From DATFVJ01 sp963851085 (GTDB lineage Bacteria; Actinomycetota; Actinomycetes; Streptosporangiales; Streptosporangiaceae), in assembly GCA_963851085.1 (NCBI GenBank), contig CAWKNX010000018.1, positions 558,001-622,000 of the forward strand: a DNA stretch of 64,000 nucleotides. Direction: 5' to 3'. Positions 34,804 through 44,996 of the stretch are shown in pieces. Positions within the stretch are counted from its first letter, which is position 1, and every line of letters starts with the position of its first letter. Below the pieces are notes generated by a model, which made no database searches, was not told the origin of the DNA, and saw only the letters and a program-made list of their open reading frames with translations. Both the position numbers and the translations under genes were made by a program.

Positions 34804-36111
34804 TGCAATGGGTGTTCCTCCTTGCCTGGATCGTGCCGCTCATCGAACTGCTGATGCTGGTGACCGGGCAGGTCTGGTACCGCACGAGGTTTGCGTCGGC
34901 GCCGTGGAAGTTCAGCAGGCTCGTCATACAGATAACGACGACCGGGCGCGAGGAGAAGCGGGTCAATCAGATCATCTCTGAAATCCGCGCCTACAGGCTC
35001 TCGATGCCATATCAGATATGGGTGGTCAATGAGCCTGGCCTGAACGACAAGTATCCGCGGGCGGATCGGGTGCTCACAGTGCCCGAGTTCTTCACTGCGA
35101 GATCGAAATATAAGGCGCGCGCGCTTGAGTACGCCAGGCATGAGCGTCGGCGCCTTGGCCTCAACGGGCCCGATACGAAGATACTTTTTGTGGATGACGA
35201 CACATCCGTGACGGAGGCCTACATCGAGCGTGCGTTCGCCGCCGACTACGATATTTGCCAGGGCATAACGGCGCCTCGTGTCCAATACGGCGCCCTGCCC
35301 TTTCAGCATTTTTGGCTCAGCCATTTCGATGATCTGAGAACACGCGGCTGCCTGATCTACTGCGCGTTCTTTCAGGGGTTTACCGGTAAGCCGCTCCATG
35401 TCCACGGTGAGGGTCTGTGCGTGACCGGGGCCACCGAGGAACAGCGTGACCTGGAATTATCCAGTGATCGCTTCAGAGGATCTGACATTCGGGCAGAATG
35501 CAGCGTATATGGGATTCAAGTGGGGATTCTTCCATGAATATGTCCTGCTTACCTCCCCATGGTGCTGGCGAGATTTCAAGAAACAGCGCAAGCGATGGCT
35601 CTGGGGCAACATTCACGCCATCAGGAACCGCGAGATACTTCCTTTGATACCAGCGATCATGATTGCTGGCAAATATCTGTCCGGGTTCTCGCTCACGACG
35701 ATCTCGGCCATTGCGATGATTCTCCGGTTCCTGCATCTGTACACCGCCCCGCCACGCGTGTCCACCGTGTTCTGGTTTTCCCTGGCCACCTGGCTGACGA
35801 TATACGCGATCAGCGGGTGGATTAATAGTGCTGACTGCGCGCCCGCACACCGGCGCCGGACCGGGAGTCTCGACCGTTTCCTGCGCAGATCCTGGCAGAC
35901 ATTCATGGCGGTCAGCCTGTGCCCGCTTACGTCGTTGAGCGTAATTGTCGTCCACCTGATCGCACTCATTGAGGGAGACCCGAAGAGTTTCGAGGTCATC
36001 CCGAAGACCGCGCAGGCGGCGGCTGTCGCCGCTCCCGCCGTCGCCGCTCCTCCCGCCTCCGCGCCGGGCATGGCCCTTCCGGGAGAAGCCATCGTGGAGG
36101 AGGTCAAGTGA
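34803..36111 (+). CDS. Egghead-type GT2 beta-glycosyltransferase, one frameshift
   Basis: ATG 34803 opens a membrane segment (VFLLAWIVPLIELLMLVTG). The GT2 catalytic core follows: VIQITTTGREEKRVNQIISE, DTKILFVDDDTSVTEAYIER (DDD metal site), VHGEGLCVTG, then after a frame change near 35448 VIASEDLTFGQNAAYMGFKW (general base) and FKKQRKRWLWGN (QxxRW type). Several membrane helices close the protein. This is the layout of Egh/processive beta-1,4-glycan synthases. It is coupled to the dehydrogenase before it and to the beta-helix gene after it, so it probably polymerises the uronic sugar. Confidence 0.8.
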
Positions 36112-37427
36112 CCCTGGCGAAACTGCGCATTGTCGGGATTCACCTGCTGGTGCTGTCCGCCGTGGCAGGCGCGGGCGCGGCGGCGTCATTCAGGTTCGCG
36201 CGCGTTCCAGCGCGGTGGACGCTGCCCAGTTACCCGCAGTTGGCCGGGCGCCCCGGCCAGGGCAGCGTCAACCCGATCGTCCTCGCACTCGCGGGCAGGC
36301 CGGCGGCCACGGCCACGGCCGGTGTGCCGCGTCCGGTGCCGCGCATACGCGCTATCACCGTTTCGCCGAATTGGATCACCCTGCGGGCGGGCGGCAGGGT
36401 CGTCGAGACGATTCCCATCGTCGGTCACGCGCTGAATCTGTCGCAGATAACGCAGGCGGTCGCCGACCCGTCGTGGATCAGCCAGCCCGCGCCCGGTGTC
36501 ATCGACCTGCGAGCGGCCTTGATCATGGAGACGGGGACGTCCCTGACGGTCGCGCCGCCCTCGGTCGCGCGTGCTCCGATGATCGCGGACCGGCCCGGGG
36601 TCTTCCTCGCGCCGCCCATGGCGCGATGCTCGGATCAGATCCGCCACGGTCACATCGTCGCCCCACCTGGATATGCGGACGCCTACCGGCCGTTCGTGCT
36701 CGCCGAGAACCGGGCCAGCATGTGGATCACGAGCTCGCGCCTCGCCGGGCTCGGCTGGAACTGGGACGACTCCTACGGCGTGAGCTGGAAGACGGGTTCA
36801 ACGGGCGGCGCCACTGGTTCCACCTTCACAGGCAACTACTTCGGCGTGTACACGCGGGCAGGTCCGGCCTGGTGAATTCACCCGCAATGTCGTCGCCGCC
36901 AACTACTCTACGGAATCGACCCGCATACCTACAGCAGCGATTGACGATCAGGAAGAACACCGTCACGGGCAACGGCCGCCACGGCATCATCTTGGCTGAC
37001 CATGTGACGCGAAGCACTGTCGAAGGAAACACGGTCCGCGGCAACGCGGCCAACGGGATCATGATCGACGAGGCGTCCCGGGCAACGTGATCAAGGGAAA
37101 CACGGTCAGCGAGGAACCGCGGCGACGGCATCGTCTTCGCCGCTTCACCCGCCAATCGGGTGTCGGCCAACGTGGTCGCGGCAACCGGGTCGGCCTGCGT
37201 CTGACCGGCACCCGTCCGCGCGGGTGGAGGTGTCGGGCAACGTGGTCTCCGGCAACGGGCTGAATTCGCAGGGCTTGCTCAGCGGCGCGGGAAACAGCAT
37301 CGCGAGCGACACGCGTGTCGGGTGGGACGCCGACTGGCTGGCCATCATCTGGGTGCTCGGCGCCGTGCTGGTGACCGTGACGCTCATGTCACTCACCTTG
37401 TGCCTGCTCAACGACCGACAGGCCTGA
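36108..37427 (+). pseudogene. Parallel beta-helix (AlgG/NosD-like) membrane-anchored protein, frameshifted
   Basis: GTG 36108 overlaps the synthase stop (GTGA). The N-terminal part is extracytoplasmic after one membrane segment. The later part has beta-helix rungs (NTVTGNGRHGIILADHVTRS, TVEGNTVRGNAANGIMIDEA, VEVSGNVVSGNGLNSQG), typical of C5-epimerases and carbohydrate-binding NosD proteins. A C-terminal membrane anchor follows (LAIIWVLGAVLVTVTLMSLT). Frame changes are needed near 36880, 37085 and 37190. By position and fold it may epimerise or bind the nascent polymer. Confidence 0.65.
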
Positions 37428-38464
37428 TGAGGCGGCTGCTCGCGCATCGTCGCGCTGGCGCTCGACTCGCCGCGAGCTGCGGCGGTCAGGCGCCGCCGCC
37501 GCCCCCTCCACCCACGCCGCAGCTCGGCATCGACGTGCTGTGGTACCGGCATTCGCACGACAGGGCCGCGACGATCAGGAGCAAGGCCGCGCGGGTTGTC
37601 AGTTACATGACCGCGCTGGGCGCGAACGCGCTCTCCATCTCGTTCCCGTTCTACATGAGCGGACGGCGGGCCAGCCATGTCTACCCGCAGAGCGCGACCC
37701 CCTCGCCCGCCGACCTGGCCATTCTCGTGGACGAAGCAACGGCAAAGGGCCTCAGCGTGAACCTGCGGCCACTGCTCAACCAGGCCGCGGTCGGCGGATG
37801 GCGGAGCGAGATCTACCCGGACCACCGGAATGAGTGGTTCGCGAGCTACGAACTCTTCCTCGCCCCCTACCTGGCAATGGCCAGCCGCCCACCGGGTCAC
37901 GAGCTTCACGGTGGGCTCGGAACTGTCATCCCTCGCCGCCGACCCGGCCTGGAACGGGCTGGACACCTGGGCGCAGACGATCTTTCACGGCAAGCTCAGT
38001 TTCTCCAACAACTGGGATGAGTTCGCCGCAGGGCACCTCGGCGGCGGCGCCGTCGGGCAGGAGGGCGTGGACGCCTATTTCCCTGTCCCGGTCGGGGACG
38101 AGGCGAGCGTGCAGCGACCTCATCACCGCGCTCAACCTGCTGGCTCAGCACACCGAGCAGGATCGACCTGTCCGCCATCGTGGTCCAGGAGATCGGGATC
38201 GCGGCGCAGCCAGGCTCGTACGCGCACCCGCAGTCCTGGACCGGCTCGCGCGATTGGGACTTCGGGCTGCAGGCGAGGTGGTACCAGGCGATGTGCACGG
38301 TCGTGCGCGAGCGTCATATGGCCGGTCTTTACTTCTGGGATATAGATTTCAACCAGAATGTGTGGCGGCCGAGCCCGCACTCCGATCCGCCGCTATCGTT
38401 CATCGGCCGCCAGGGTGCCCTCGCCGTGCGGAGTTGCTTTGCGGATCCAGCGGGCAGTAGGTAG
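37427..38464 (+). CDS. GH113-like glycoside hydrolase lipoprotein, frameshifted
   Basis: ATG 37427 overlaps the previous stop. The N-terminus ends in a lipobox-like AASCGG followed by a Pro-rich linker. The TIM-barrel has the clan-A catalytic pair: SFTVGSELSSLAADPAW (acid/base Glu after strand 4) and IVVQEIGIAAQPGSYA (nucleophile Glu after strand 7), as in GH113 beta-mannanases (GTELS/TEIG). Frame changes are required near 37890 and 38150 and probably in the signal peptide. It likely trims or edits the polymer made by the upstream genes. Confidence 0.65.
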
Positions 38465-38552
38465 CAGGGCACCGAAAGTTGCTGGTATCCGGGGCTTCAC
38501 CCGGAAACATGTGCACGGCTTTGGTTTGAAGTTTGCCGATATTTCAAAAACG

Positions 38553-38565
38553 TGAGGTATCCTCA
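38553..38565 (+). promoter_or_regulatory. Inverted repeat TGAGG-TAT-CCTCA upstream of lsr2
   Basis: This short perfect inverted repeat lies 37 bp before the lsr2 start in a locally AT-rich segment. It may be an operator or Lsr2 self-binding region. Confidence 0.35.
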
Positions 38566-38602
38566 TATCCGATAGGACAGCAGCGCAAGGGGGAGATGCT
38601 CC

Positions 38603-38933
38603 ATGGCGCGAAAGCTGAGGGTAACCTACACCGACGACCTGGACGGGGACGAGTTCGAGTCGGATCATCCGACTTACCGCTTCGGGTTCGAGGGGCGGGA
38701 TTACGAGATCGACCTCAAGCCCGCTAACGGCAAGAAGCTCGAGCAGGCGCTCGCAAAGTACATCGGGCATGCGCGGCGCGCTCAAGCGGCGCGGCGCCGA
38801 GGCGGAGCGCCGGTCAGGGACAGGGAACGTCCGGCCGAGATCCGGCAGTGGGCCCGCAAGCGCGGCATCGAGGTGAGCGACCGCGGCCGGATCCCTTCCA
38901 ACGTCGTACGAGCAGTACGACTCCGCGCACTAG
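38603..38933 (+). CDS. lsr2: Lsr2-like nucleoid-associated protein, C-terminal frameshift
   Basis: The N-terminal dimerisation domain (VTYTDDLDGDEFESDHPTYR, YEIDLKPANGKKLEQALAKY) and the AT-minor-groove reader (IRQWARKRGIEVSDRGRIPS, with the RGR hook) are intact. The last residues need one frame change after NVV to read EQYDSAH and stop at 38933, giving the usual 109-110 residues. Without it the frame runs on to 38995. Lsr2 silences AT-rich, horizontally acquired DNA. The preceding cassette is AT-richer than its surroundings, which fits such a target. Confidence 0.85.
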
Positions 38934-39829
38934 AGCCTGCTCGGGCCCCCATGCTCGGCTCGCCCAGGAGTACGGACCTGCTGGCGTCCACGTAGCGACG
39001 GTCAGGGCCGGCGGTGCCGTGCGCCCGGCGATCCTGAACTATGGCGTGACGCCTCCAGGCACCCCGTCCCGGCTCGGGCACTGTCCCGGCTGCGCCAGAA
39101 GGGGGCTGGCTGCGCGGCCGGGGTTTGGGTTCCCCGGCTAGGAGGCCGCTCCCAGACAGGCGCTCGTCACCGGCGATCCAGGTACGGCTGTCTGCCACAC
39201 CCTCGCGAGGCGCTTCAGTCCGCCGCCGAAGCCGACGTGATACCGGGGGTCGCCCTCACGACTTGCGGCCGACGCCGACAAGCCCCCGGAACTTCCCTGG
39301 ATCGTCCGGAACGTCGGCCGGCGAATCCGGCCGCCACTCCGGGCTGTACACGAGTCCCGGACCTGGAGACGAGGTCGAAGCTGTCGAATGCTGCGGCTCG
39401 GTCGATGCGCGGGCATGCTATACGCTGCGTATTAGCGAGGAATCTCGTGTGTTGCTGCTGGTTCCGGTAGCCGTCACACGCGGGCAATTGGCCTGCGCCG
39501 GGTGGGCACCGGGGCTCGGCACGGGCTCAGCTGCGGACGTGGCCGTTGTCGCCGCCCATTCTCGCCGGGCCGTCGCCCGGTCAGCTATCATCCTGCCGGT
39601 AATGCGGCCAATCGGGGCCATGTGGTCAATGCCTATCTCAAGTCTGTTGCGAACCGCTTCAGCCGTACTGTGCCGTGAGTTCTGACACAACGCCTTTGCG
39701 CGATATCGGCCGTCCTGATCGTTCCGAAGTCGGCGCGGATGCGGTGACACTGGTGCTTGCCCGCGTGCCGGACCGCCGCTAGTCGCCTGAAAGGGGAGTC
39801 TTCTTTGGCTGCCCGGCCAAAGGACCCCC
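38934..39829. other. About 900 bp without a supported gene; terminator at right end
   Basis: Several frames of 90-190 codons exist, but none shows domains, consistent codon bias or a good start. A stem pairing CTTTGGC with GCCAAAG (39803-39822), flanked by GGGG and CCCC, lies just past the kinase stop and probably terminates the two-component transcript (minus strand). Confidence 0.5.
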
Positions 39830-41445
39830 CTACTGACCACTGGGAAGCCAGATCCGGAACGTCGTCTTTCCCGGGCGGCTTGCCAGCGAGACCCGGCCCT
39901 GATGGGCGGTGACCACCGCGGCCACGATGGCCAGCCCGAGACCCGTGCTCCCTGCCTTGCGTGAGCGGGCGCTGTCGCCGCGGGCGAACCGCTCCCACAC
40001 GCCCGCCTGCAATTCGGCCGGGATTCCCGGGCCATCGTCGCTGACGGTGAGCTCCACGCCGCCGTCTCTTCCACCGGCGCTCGCCGGGATCAGCCGCACG
40101 GTCACGGTGGTGCCTGGCGGCGTGTGCGCTCGCGCGTTGGTGAGCAGGTTCGCGAGCACCTGGTGCAGCCGGTGCTCGTCGCCGGTGACGGTGACAGGTT
40201 CGTCGGGCAGGTCGAGGACCCACCGGTGCCGCGGGCCCGCGACGCGGGCGTCATTGGTGACGTCGATGGCGAGCCGGGTGAGGTCGACCTGCCTCGTGCG
40301 CGAGCGGCCGGCCAGCGTCGAGCCTGGCCAGCAGCAGCAGGTCGTCGACGAGCCTGCTCATCCGCGCGGACTCCGCGTCGACCCGGCTGAGGGCGCGGCG
40401 CAGCTCCGGGTCGAGCTCGCCGTCGCCGCGCAGCGCCAGCTCGGTGTAGCCGCGGATGCCGGCCAGCGGGGTGCGCAGCTCATGGCTGGCGTCGGCGATG
40501 AACTGCCGCAGCCGCGCCTCGCTGGCCTGGCGCGTGCCGAGCGCCTGTTCCACGTGGCCGAGCATCCGGTTGAACGCCTCGCCGAGCTGGCCGACCTCGG
40601 TCCGCGGGTCCGCGTCGGGCACCCGGTGCGGCAGCATCACCTCGCCGCTCGCCAGGGGCATCCGGGTGACCTCGGCGGCGGTCGCGGTGACCCTGCGCAG
40701 CGGGCGCAGCGAGAGCCGGATCCAGCCGGTGCCCGCCACGCCGATGAACAGCAGCGCCGCGCCGAACACGATGACCTCGATCAGCTCGAGCGTGCGGATG
40801 GTGCCGTCCACGCCGCTCAGCGGCAGGCCGGTGACGGTGAGGGCGCCGCTGCCGGGGGCCCGGCCGGAGTCGCGATCAGCGGTAGTCGCCGAGCGCGGAC
40901 AGGTGCGACGGAGGTCGGCTGGTCCCGCCGCAGCGCGGGCGTTCATCAGCGCGGCGAGGTCGGCCGCGGACAGACTGATCGGGGATACCTGGTCCCTCGT
41001 CGCTAGCTCGTGAGCACGCCCGTCTTGGTCACATCGCCGTTGTCGAAGCAGGCTCCGAACGTATCCACCGCCTGGCCCCCATGACGGGCGTGCCCGGCGC
41101 CGCCATGGTCCGGCCCTGGCCCACCGTCCTGGTTGTCCGGAGCCGGCCTGTTGCTCGCCGACAGGGCAGCGCCCGCGGCGGTGAGCTGCTGGTCGAGACG
41201 GTCAGCAGGAACGGGCGCAACGCGGCGGTCGTCGCGACCCCGACGCCCACAGCGGCCAGGGTGAACAGCGCGAGCAGGCCCGCGATGAGGCGTCGCCGCA
41301 GGGTCCAGCCGGCCAGCCAGCGTGCCGCGACGGCTCGCCGCGGCGTGGCACCGCCCGGGCCGTGAGAGTGCTGCGGGGAGTCCGGGCTGTCTGAGCCCGG
41401 TGCGTTCCGGAAAGACACGGTGTCCCGGCCAGGCCTGCATTTCAC
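39830..41445 (-). CDS. Sensor histidine kinase of the OmpR-type system, frameshifted
   Basis: The GTG at 41445 overlaps the likely response-regulator stop. An N-terminal membrane segment (LIAGLLALFTLAAVGVGVAT) leads to an external region, a second segment (LIEVIVFGAALLFIGVAGTG) with HAMP, and the H-box RQFIADASHELRTPLAGIRG (phosphorylated His). The ATPase has LLTNARAHTPPGT (N box), VSDDGPGIP (G1) and AGSTGLGLAIVAAVV (G2). Frame changes are needed near 41240, 41000-40950 and 40250. It signals to the adjacent regulator. The stimulus, probably envelope or redox stress, is unknown. Confidence 0.75.
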
Positions 41446-42187
41446 CGGCCGTGGGCTTGAGCACGTAGCCGACGCCGCGCACGGTCTGGATCAGCGGCTC
41501 ACGGCCAGCGTCGATCTTCTTGCGCAGGTAGGAGATGTAGAGCTCGACGACGTGGGCCTGGCCGCCGAAGTCGTAGTTCCATACCCGGTCGAGGATCTGG
41601 GCCTTGCTGAGCACCCGCCTCGGATTGCGCATCAGGTACCTGAGCAGTTCGAACTCGGTCGCGGTCAGCTCGATGAGCTCGCCGCCCCTGCGGACCTCGC
41701 GGGCGTCCTCGTCCATGGTCAGATCACCGACCACGAGCTCACTGTCGCTCTCGGACCTGGCAACGTCGGCGCGGCGGAGCAGGCCCCGCAGCCGGGCGAG
41801 CACCTCTTCCAGGCTGAACGGCTTGGTGACGTAGTCGTCGCCGCCTGCGGTGATACCGGCGATCCGGTCCTCGACCGCGTCACGTGCGGTCAGGAACAGC
41901 ACGCAGACCTTCGGGCTCGTGGCGCGCAGCCTGCGGAGCACTTCGAGCCCGTCGAAGTCGGGCAGCATGATGTCGAGAATGACGGCGTCCGGCTGGAAGT
42001 CCCTCGCGGCGCGCACGGCGGAGCTGCCGTCGCCCGCGGTCTGGACTTCCCAGCCTTCGTAGCGCAGGACGCTCGCGAGTACCTCGGCGAGGGTCGGCTC
42101 GTCATCGACGACGAGCACCCTGATAGCGCTCCCGTCCGCGCGCCTGAGACTTCGCGCTCGCGCCTGCGGACCCGCGGCTGTGTTCAT
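41442..42187 (-). CDS. OmpR/PhoB-family response regulator
   Basis: The receiver has VLVVDDEPTLAEVLASVLRY (acidic pair), the phospho-Asp in PDAVILDIMLPDFDGLEVLR, FLTARDA and YVTKPFSLEEVLARL. The C-terminal winged helix has ELTATEFELLRYLMRNPRRV and VWNYDFGGQAHVVELYISYL, ending GVGYVLKP. The ATG at 42187 is preferred to 42205, since the phased repeats lie at 42229-42249. The expected TGA at 41444 is off by one frame, so as read the frame runs on into the kinase; a 1-base indel near the C-terminus is likely. MprA/CseB-like by sequence pattern. Confidence 0.85.
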
Positions 42188-42228
42188 GTTTCCAGCATTC
42201 CCCACCTGGCTCGCCGCCAGTTGTGCGG

Positions 42229-42249
42229 TTCTTCTGAGTTTCTTCTGAA
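42229..42249 (-). promoter_or_regulatory. 11-bp-phased direct repeat upstream of the response regulator
   Basis: On the minus strand TCAGAAG is repeated with an 11-bp period. It is the same pattern as upstream of the exported-protein genes at 46275 and 46552, and the usual geometry for OmpR-family dimers in tandem. Autoregulation is likely. Confidence 0.65.
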
Positions 42250-42287
42250 TCGTCTCATCGGCGAGCCGCTCGCACGCTGCGGCTCAA

Positions 42288-42343
42288 GACCGTGGATGTG
42301 GCGTTGCGGGTCGCCCGCGACCCGCAACGCCAGATCCACGGTC
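42288..42343 (-). terminator. Long hairpin terminator after the ferredoxin gene
   Basis: Arms of 26 bp with one mismatch (42288-42313 and 42318-42343) enclose a 4-nt loop. They lie just past the ferredoxin stop and insulate this operon from the two-component genes. Confidence 0.75.
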
Positions 42344-42346
42344 ACG

Positions 42347-42550
42347 TCAGCGGTCCCGCTTGAGCAGCAGCGCGAGCGCCGGGCAGTCGGTGACCGCGCG
42401 GCGGGCGAGCGGCTGAAGCTCGGGCGTTATCGGCTCCGGCGACACGATGGGGTAACCCCACTCGTCCAGGCGCACGCGCTCGGGAAGCAGTTCGGCGCAC
42501 AGCCCGTGGCCGGTGCACGCGATCGGGTTGACTTTCAGCCGGACACTCAT
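42347..42550 (-). CDS. [3Fe-4S]-type ferredoxin
   Basis: The 67-residue protein has the three-cysteine pattern of single-cluster actinomycete ferredoxins: C-x5-C in NPIACTGHGLCAEL (Cys12, Cys18) and Cys in VTDCPALAL (Cys56). It starts 3 bp after the NuoF-like stop. It probably carries electrons to or from the NuoF-like flavoprotein in this operon rather than to a P450, since none is nearby. Confidence 0.88.
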   Translation of the reverse strand: MSVRLKVNPIACTGHGLCAELLPERVRLDEWGYPIVSPEPITPELQPLARRAVTDCPALALLLKRDR

Positions 42551-42553
42551 GAC

Positions 42554-44102
42554 TCACCTCCAGTCCTGTGCGCGGACCGGAGCGCCAGCGGGGACGGGCA
42601 GGAACGGCGCGCGGGTGCGGGCCGTGTGCGTCGTGGGTGCCGTGGGCGCTGCAGCGTCCGCGGCGCACCGGCCGCGGCGGTGGGCGGCGATCTCACCGGA
42701 GAACACGGTCAGCGCGCTGCGGACGAGACGCACGGTGCCGTCCGGGTGATGGCACGCGCCCCGGCCCACGACGAGCCCAGCCCACCGCTCCAGGTGGGTG
42801 AGCCAGCGCGGATCGGGATTGCGGTGCGACAGTTCCGTGAGCGCGTCGGCGATACGCGGCAGGCCGGCCAGGCAGGGGCCGCACTGACCGGCCGACTCCG
42901 CGGCGAGGTAGCGCACCACGTGCGCGGTCTCTTCGAGGCCGCATCGGTCTGCTGGCAGCGCGGCGAGCACGCCCGCGCCAAGCGCGGCGCCTGCCGTGCG
43001 CAGCGCGGCGTTCGTGAGCGGCAGCCCGGCGGCATCCGCGACAGGGATCCACGTGCCGTGGTAACCGCCAGTGAGCACGGCCTGCACGGCCTGCACGGAC
43101 GGCACGGCCTGCGCGGCCTGCACGGCCTGCGCGGACGGCATGGACGGCACGGCCTGCGCGGACGGCCCGCCGAGCCGCAGCAGCGCCGCCAGTGGCGTGC
43201 CGATCGCCACTTCCGCGACCTCGGTCGTGCCGTCCGCCAGGTGGCAGGTCGTGAGCATGCTGCCCGGCTCGTCTGGTGTGCCGACTTCGCGGAACCATCC
43301 GGCGCCGTGGCGCGCGATGAGGGCCACGTGGGCGAGCGTCTCCACGTTCTGCACCAGTGTGGGCGCGCCGCCGACCCCGCGTTCGAAGGTACGCGGTGGC
43401 CGGAACGTAGGCTGCGCGAGCCCGCCCTCGATTCGGTTGACCAGCGCTGATTCCTCGCCGGCCAGGAACCTCGGCGGGCCGCAGACGAGACTGACCGCCA
43501 CCCGGTCGAGACCGGCGGCGGACCGTTCGGCTAGCGCGTGGCGCAGCCGCTCGTGCAGCCGGCCGCCCGGAGTGTACGTATAGATAGGCCCTGCGGGACC
43601 CGACCGCCTCCGCGGCCAGTTGCAGCCCGTCGAGCACGAGATGTGGTGACAGCCAGAGCAGGTGCTTGTCCTTGGCGCTCGCGGGTTCTCCCTCCGCGCC
43701 GTTCCCGACAACGACGGGCCGCCGGCGGCCGTCGGCGACCGCCGTCATTTTCCTCGCCGTCGGGAACGCCGCGCCGCCCCGCCCGGTCAGGCCCGCGGCC
43801 GCTATCTCGGCGATGAGGCCGCCGCGCGGCCGCTCACCCCGGCCGCGGCCGCGGTAGGGCAGGCCGCCGTGGCACCGCAGGTGACTGGCCAGATCCTGCG
43901 GCGCGGGCCCGGCTGCCGCGCCCCCGGCCGCGGCTCTCCCGGCCGCCCCCCCGGCCGCGGCGGGCCCCGCGCCGCGCCGCGGCAGCAGCCGCGGCCAGGC
44001 GCCACGGGTGGCGGTGTCATGGGCGGCGCATTCGCCGGCGGCGCATTCGGCGCCGGCCACCGGCGCGACGCCCGGCATGGTCATCGTGGCAGTGTCAGTC
44101 AT
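42554..44102 (-). CDS. NuoF-like flavoprotein with SLBB and Fe-S domains, frameshifted
   Basis: ATG 44102 opens an Ala/Gly-rich extension, then the FMN/NADH site (GLTGRGGAAFPTARK, VVVGNGAEGEPASAKDKHLL). A frame change near 43615 leads to the SLBB part (PTLVQNVETLAHVALIARHG) and the Fe-S region (ESAGQCGPCLAGLPRIADAL, GRGACHHPDGTV). The last has three of the usual four cysteines (ESCG reads ESAG). A low-complexity insert (AQAVQAAQAVPS-type, 43074-43162) interrupts the middle. It likely links NAD(P)H or ferredoxin to the flavin membrane system. Confidence 0.7.
43074..43162 (-). repeat. 9-bp coding repeat (ACGGCCTGC type) in the NuoF-like gene
   Basis: Units related to GCACGGCCTGC recur about nine times and encode an Ala/Val/Gln-rich insert (QAVQAAQAVPSVQAV) absent from typical NuoF-like proteins. 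Confidence 0.8.
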
Positions 44103-44316
44103 CGCGGGGTGCCTTCTCCTGTGCTTGCGGTAGCAGGTTTGGCCGGCTGGTGGACGAGCTTGATCGTTGGCTCCTGGGGGGCGCTATATAGCGCCCCCAA
44201 CGGGCCAACCGCGGACCGCGTGCCGGATCGGTAGTAGCCGACGTACCGCTGCCCGTTGTGGACGACGACGCCTGCCCGCAGCGGAGCCTCTGGGGATCGG
44301 TCTGCGCGTCAGTCAT
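44099..44316 (-). CDS. Small protein between membrane reductase and NuoF-like protein, frameshifted
   Basis: ATG 44316 and the TGA at 44101 overlap the neighbouring genes by 4 nt on both sides, so a gene is expected here. The span (218 bases) is not a multiple of three. A frame change after about residue 14 gives VVVHNGQRYVGYYRSGTRSA and IKLVHQPAKPATASTGEGTP. I do not recognise it. A 22-bp palindrome lies inside (44177-44198). Confidence 0.5.
44177..44198. repeat. 22-bp perfect palindrome inside the small gene
   Basis: GGGGGCGCTAT and its exact complement abut without a loop. This extreme symmetry is unusual in a coding region and may be a protein site or cause polymerase slippage. Confidence 0.8.
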
Positions 44317-44996
44317 CGCAGCGCCTCTTCCTTCGTTTGCGCTTCCGCTGCGCGCGCGATGTCACGTTCAGCTGGGTGCCGCCGCGCAGCCGTTCGGGAT
44401 CGCTGCGGGTTTCCGTCCGCGGGCAGTGCCGCCGCCGCGCCGCGCGACCGCTGGCGGGCCGAGCCGGCGGCAGCCAGCCGGTACCACACGGCCCCGGCCA
44501 CGCTGAGCACGCAGGCGGCGGTGAGCGCGAGGAGGCCACCTGACCGCAGGTCCGTCGCGCTCGTGATGCTGTGCACAAGCGCCACCGGGTAGGCCGCGTA
44601 AGCCAGCCAGTGCACCCCGCGCCAGACCCGCCTGCCGATGCGGGCCCGGAGCAGGCTGGTGATGATCACAGCGATGATCAGGTCGAGGGCGACCGCGCCA
44701 AGCCCGATCTGCAGCGGCAGGTAACTCGACGTGAATGGGATGATCGCGGCGATGAGCTGGATCGTCACGAACTTGTCCGCCACAGCGGAAAGCACGTGCA
44801 CGGCAAGAAACACGACGGCGATCAGCGAGATGCTGCGGTGCAGGCCGGTAACGGCGAACCGGGGCAAGCCGGGCAGGCGGCCCTGCCGGTTGACAAGCAC
44901 GCCGAGCACGACCACTGCGGAAAGCAGCACCAGGGTGACCACACCGGTCGCCCTGCTCGCGTACCACAGCGCGGTGGAATGGGTGATCCCGCTCAT
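44313..44996 (-). CDS. Ferric-reductase-like transmembrane protein
   Basis: The 227-residue protein has six predicted membrane helices with the heme-ligand histidine pattern of the FRD/MsrQ-like family: TGLHRSISLIAVVFLAVHVL (two His) and GVHWLAYAAYPVALVHSITS (two His). A basic tail follows. It overlaps ApbE upstream and the small gene downstream by 4 nt. It probably passes electrons across the membrane between the NuoF-like/ferredoxin side and an exported flavoprotein. Confidence 0.85.
   Translation of the reverse strand: MSGITHSTALWYASRATGVVTLVLLSAVVVLGVLVNRQGRLPGLPRFAVTGLHRSISLIAVVFLAVHVLSAVADKFVTIQLIAAIIPFTSSYLPLQIGLGAVALDLIIAVIITSLLRARIGRRVWRGVHWLAYAAYPVALVHSITSATDLRSGGLLALTAACVLSVAGAVWYRLAAAGSARQRSRGAAAALPADGNPQRSRTAARRHPAERDIARAAEAQTKEEALR

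Noticed and set aside
39125..39685. 186-codon frame in the gene-poor stretch after lsr2
   Set aside because: No ribosome site, mixed codon bias and no recognisable motif.
41420..43450. 676-codon open frame on the plus strand
   Set aside because: It is antisense to the response regulator, ferredoxin and NuoF-like genes and reads as the mirror of their codon bias.
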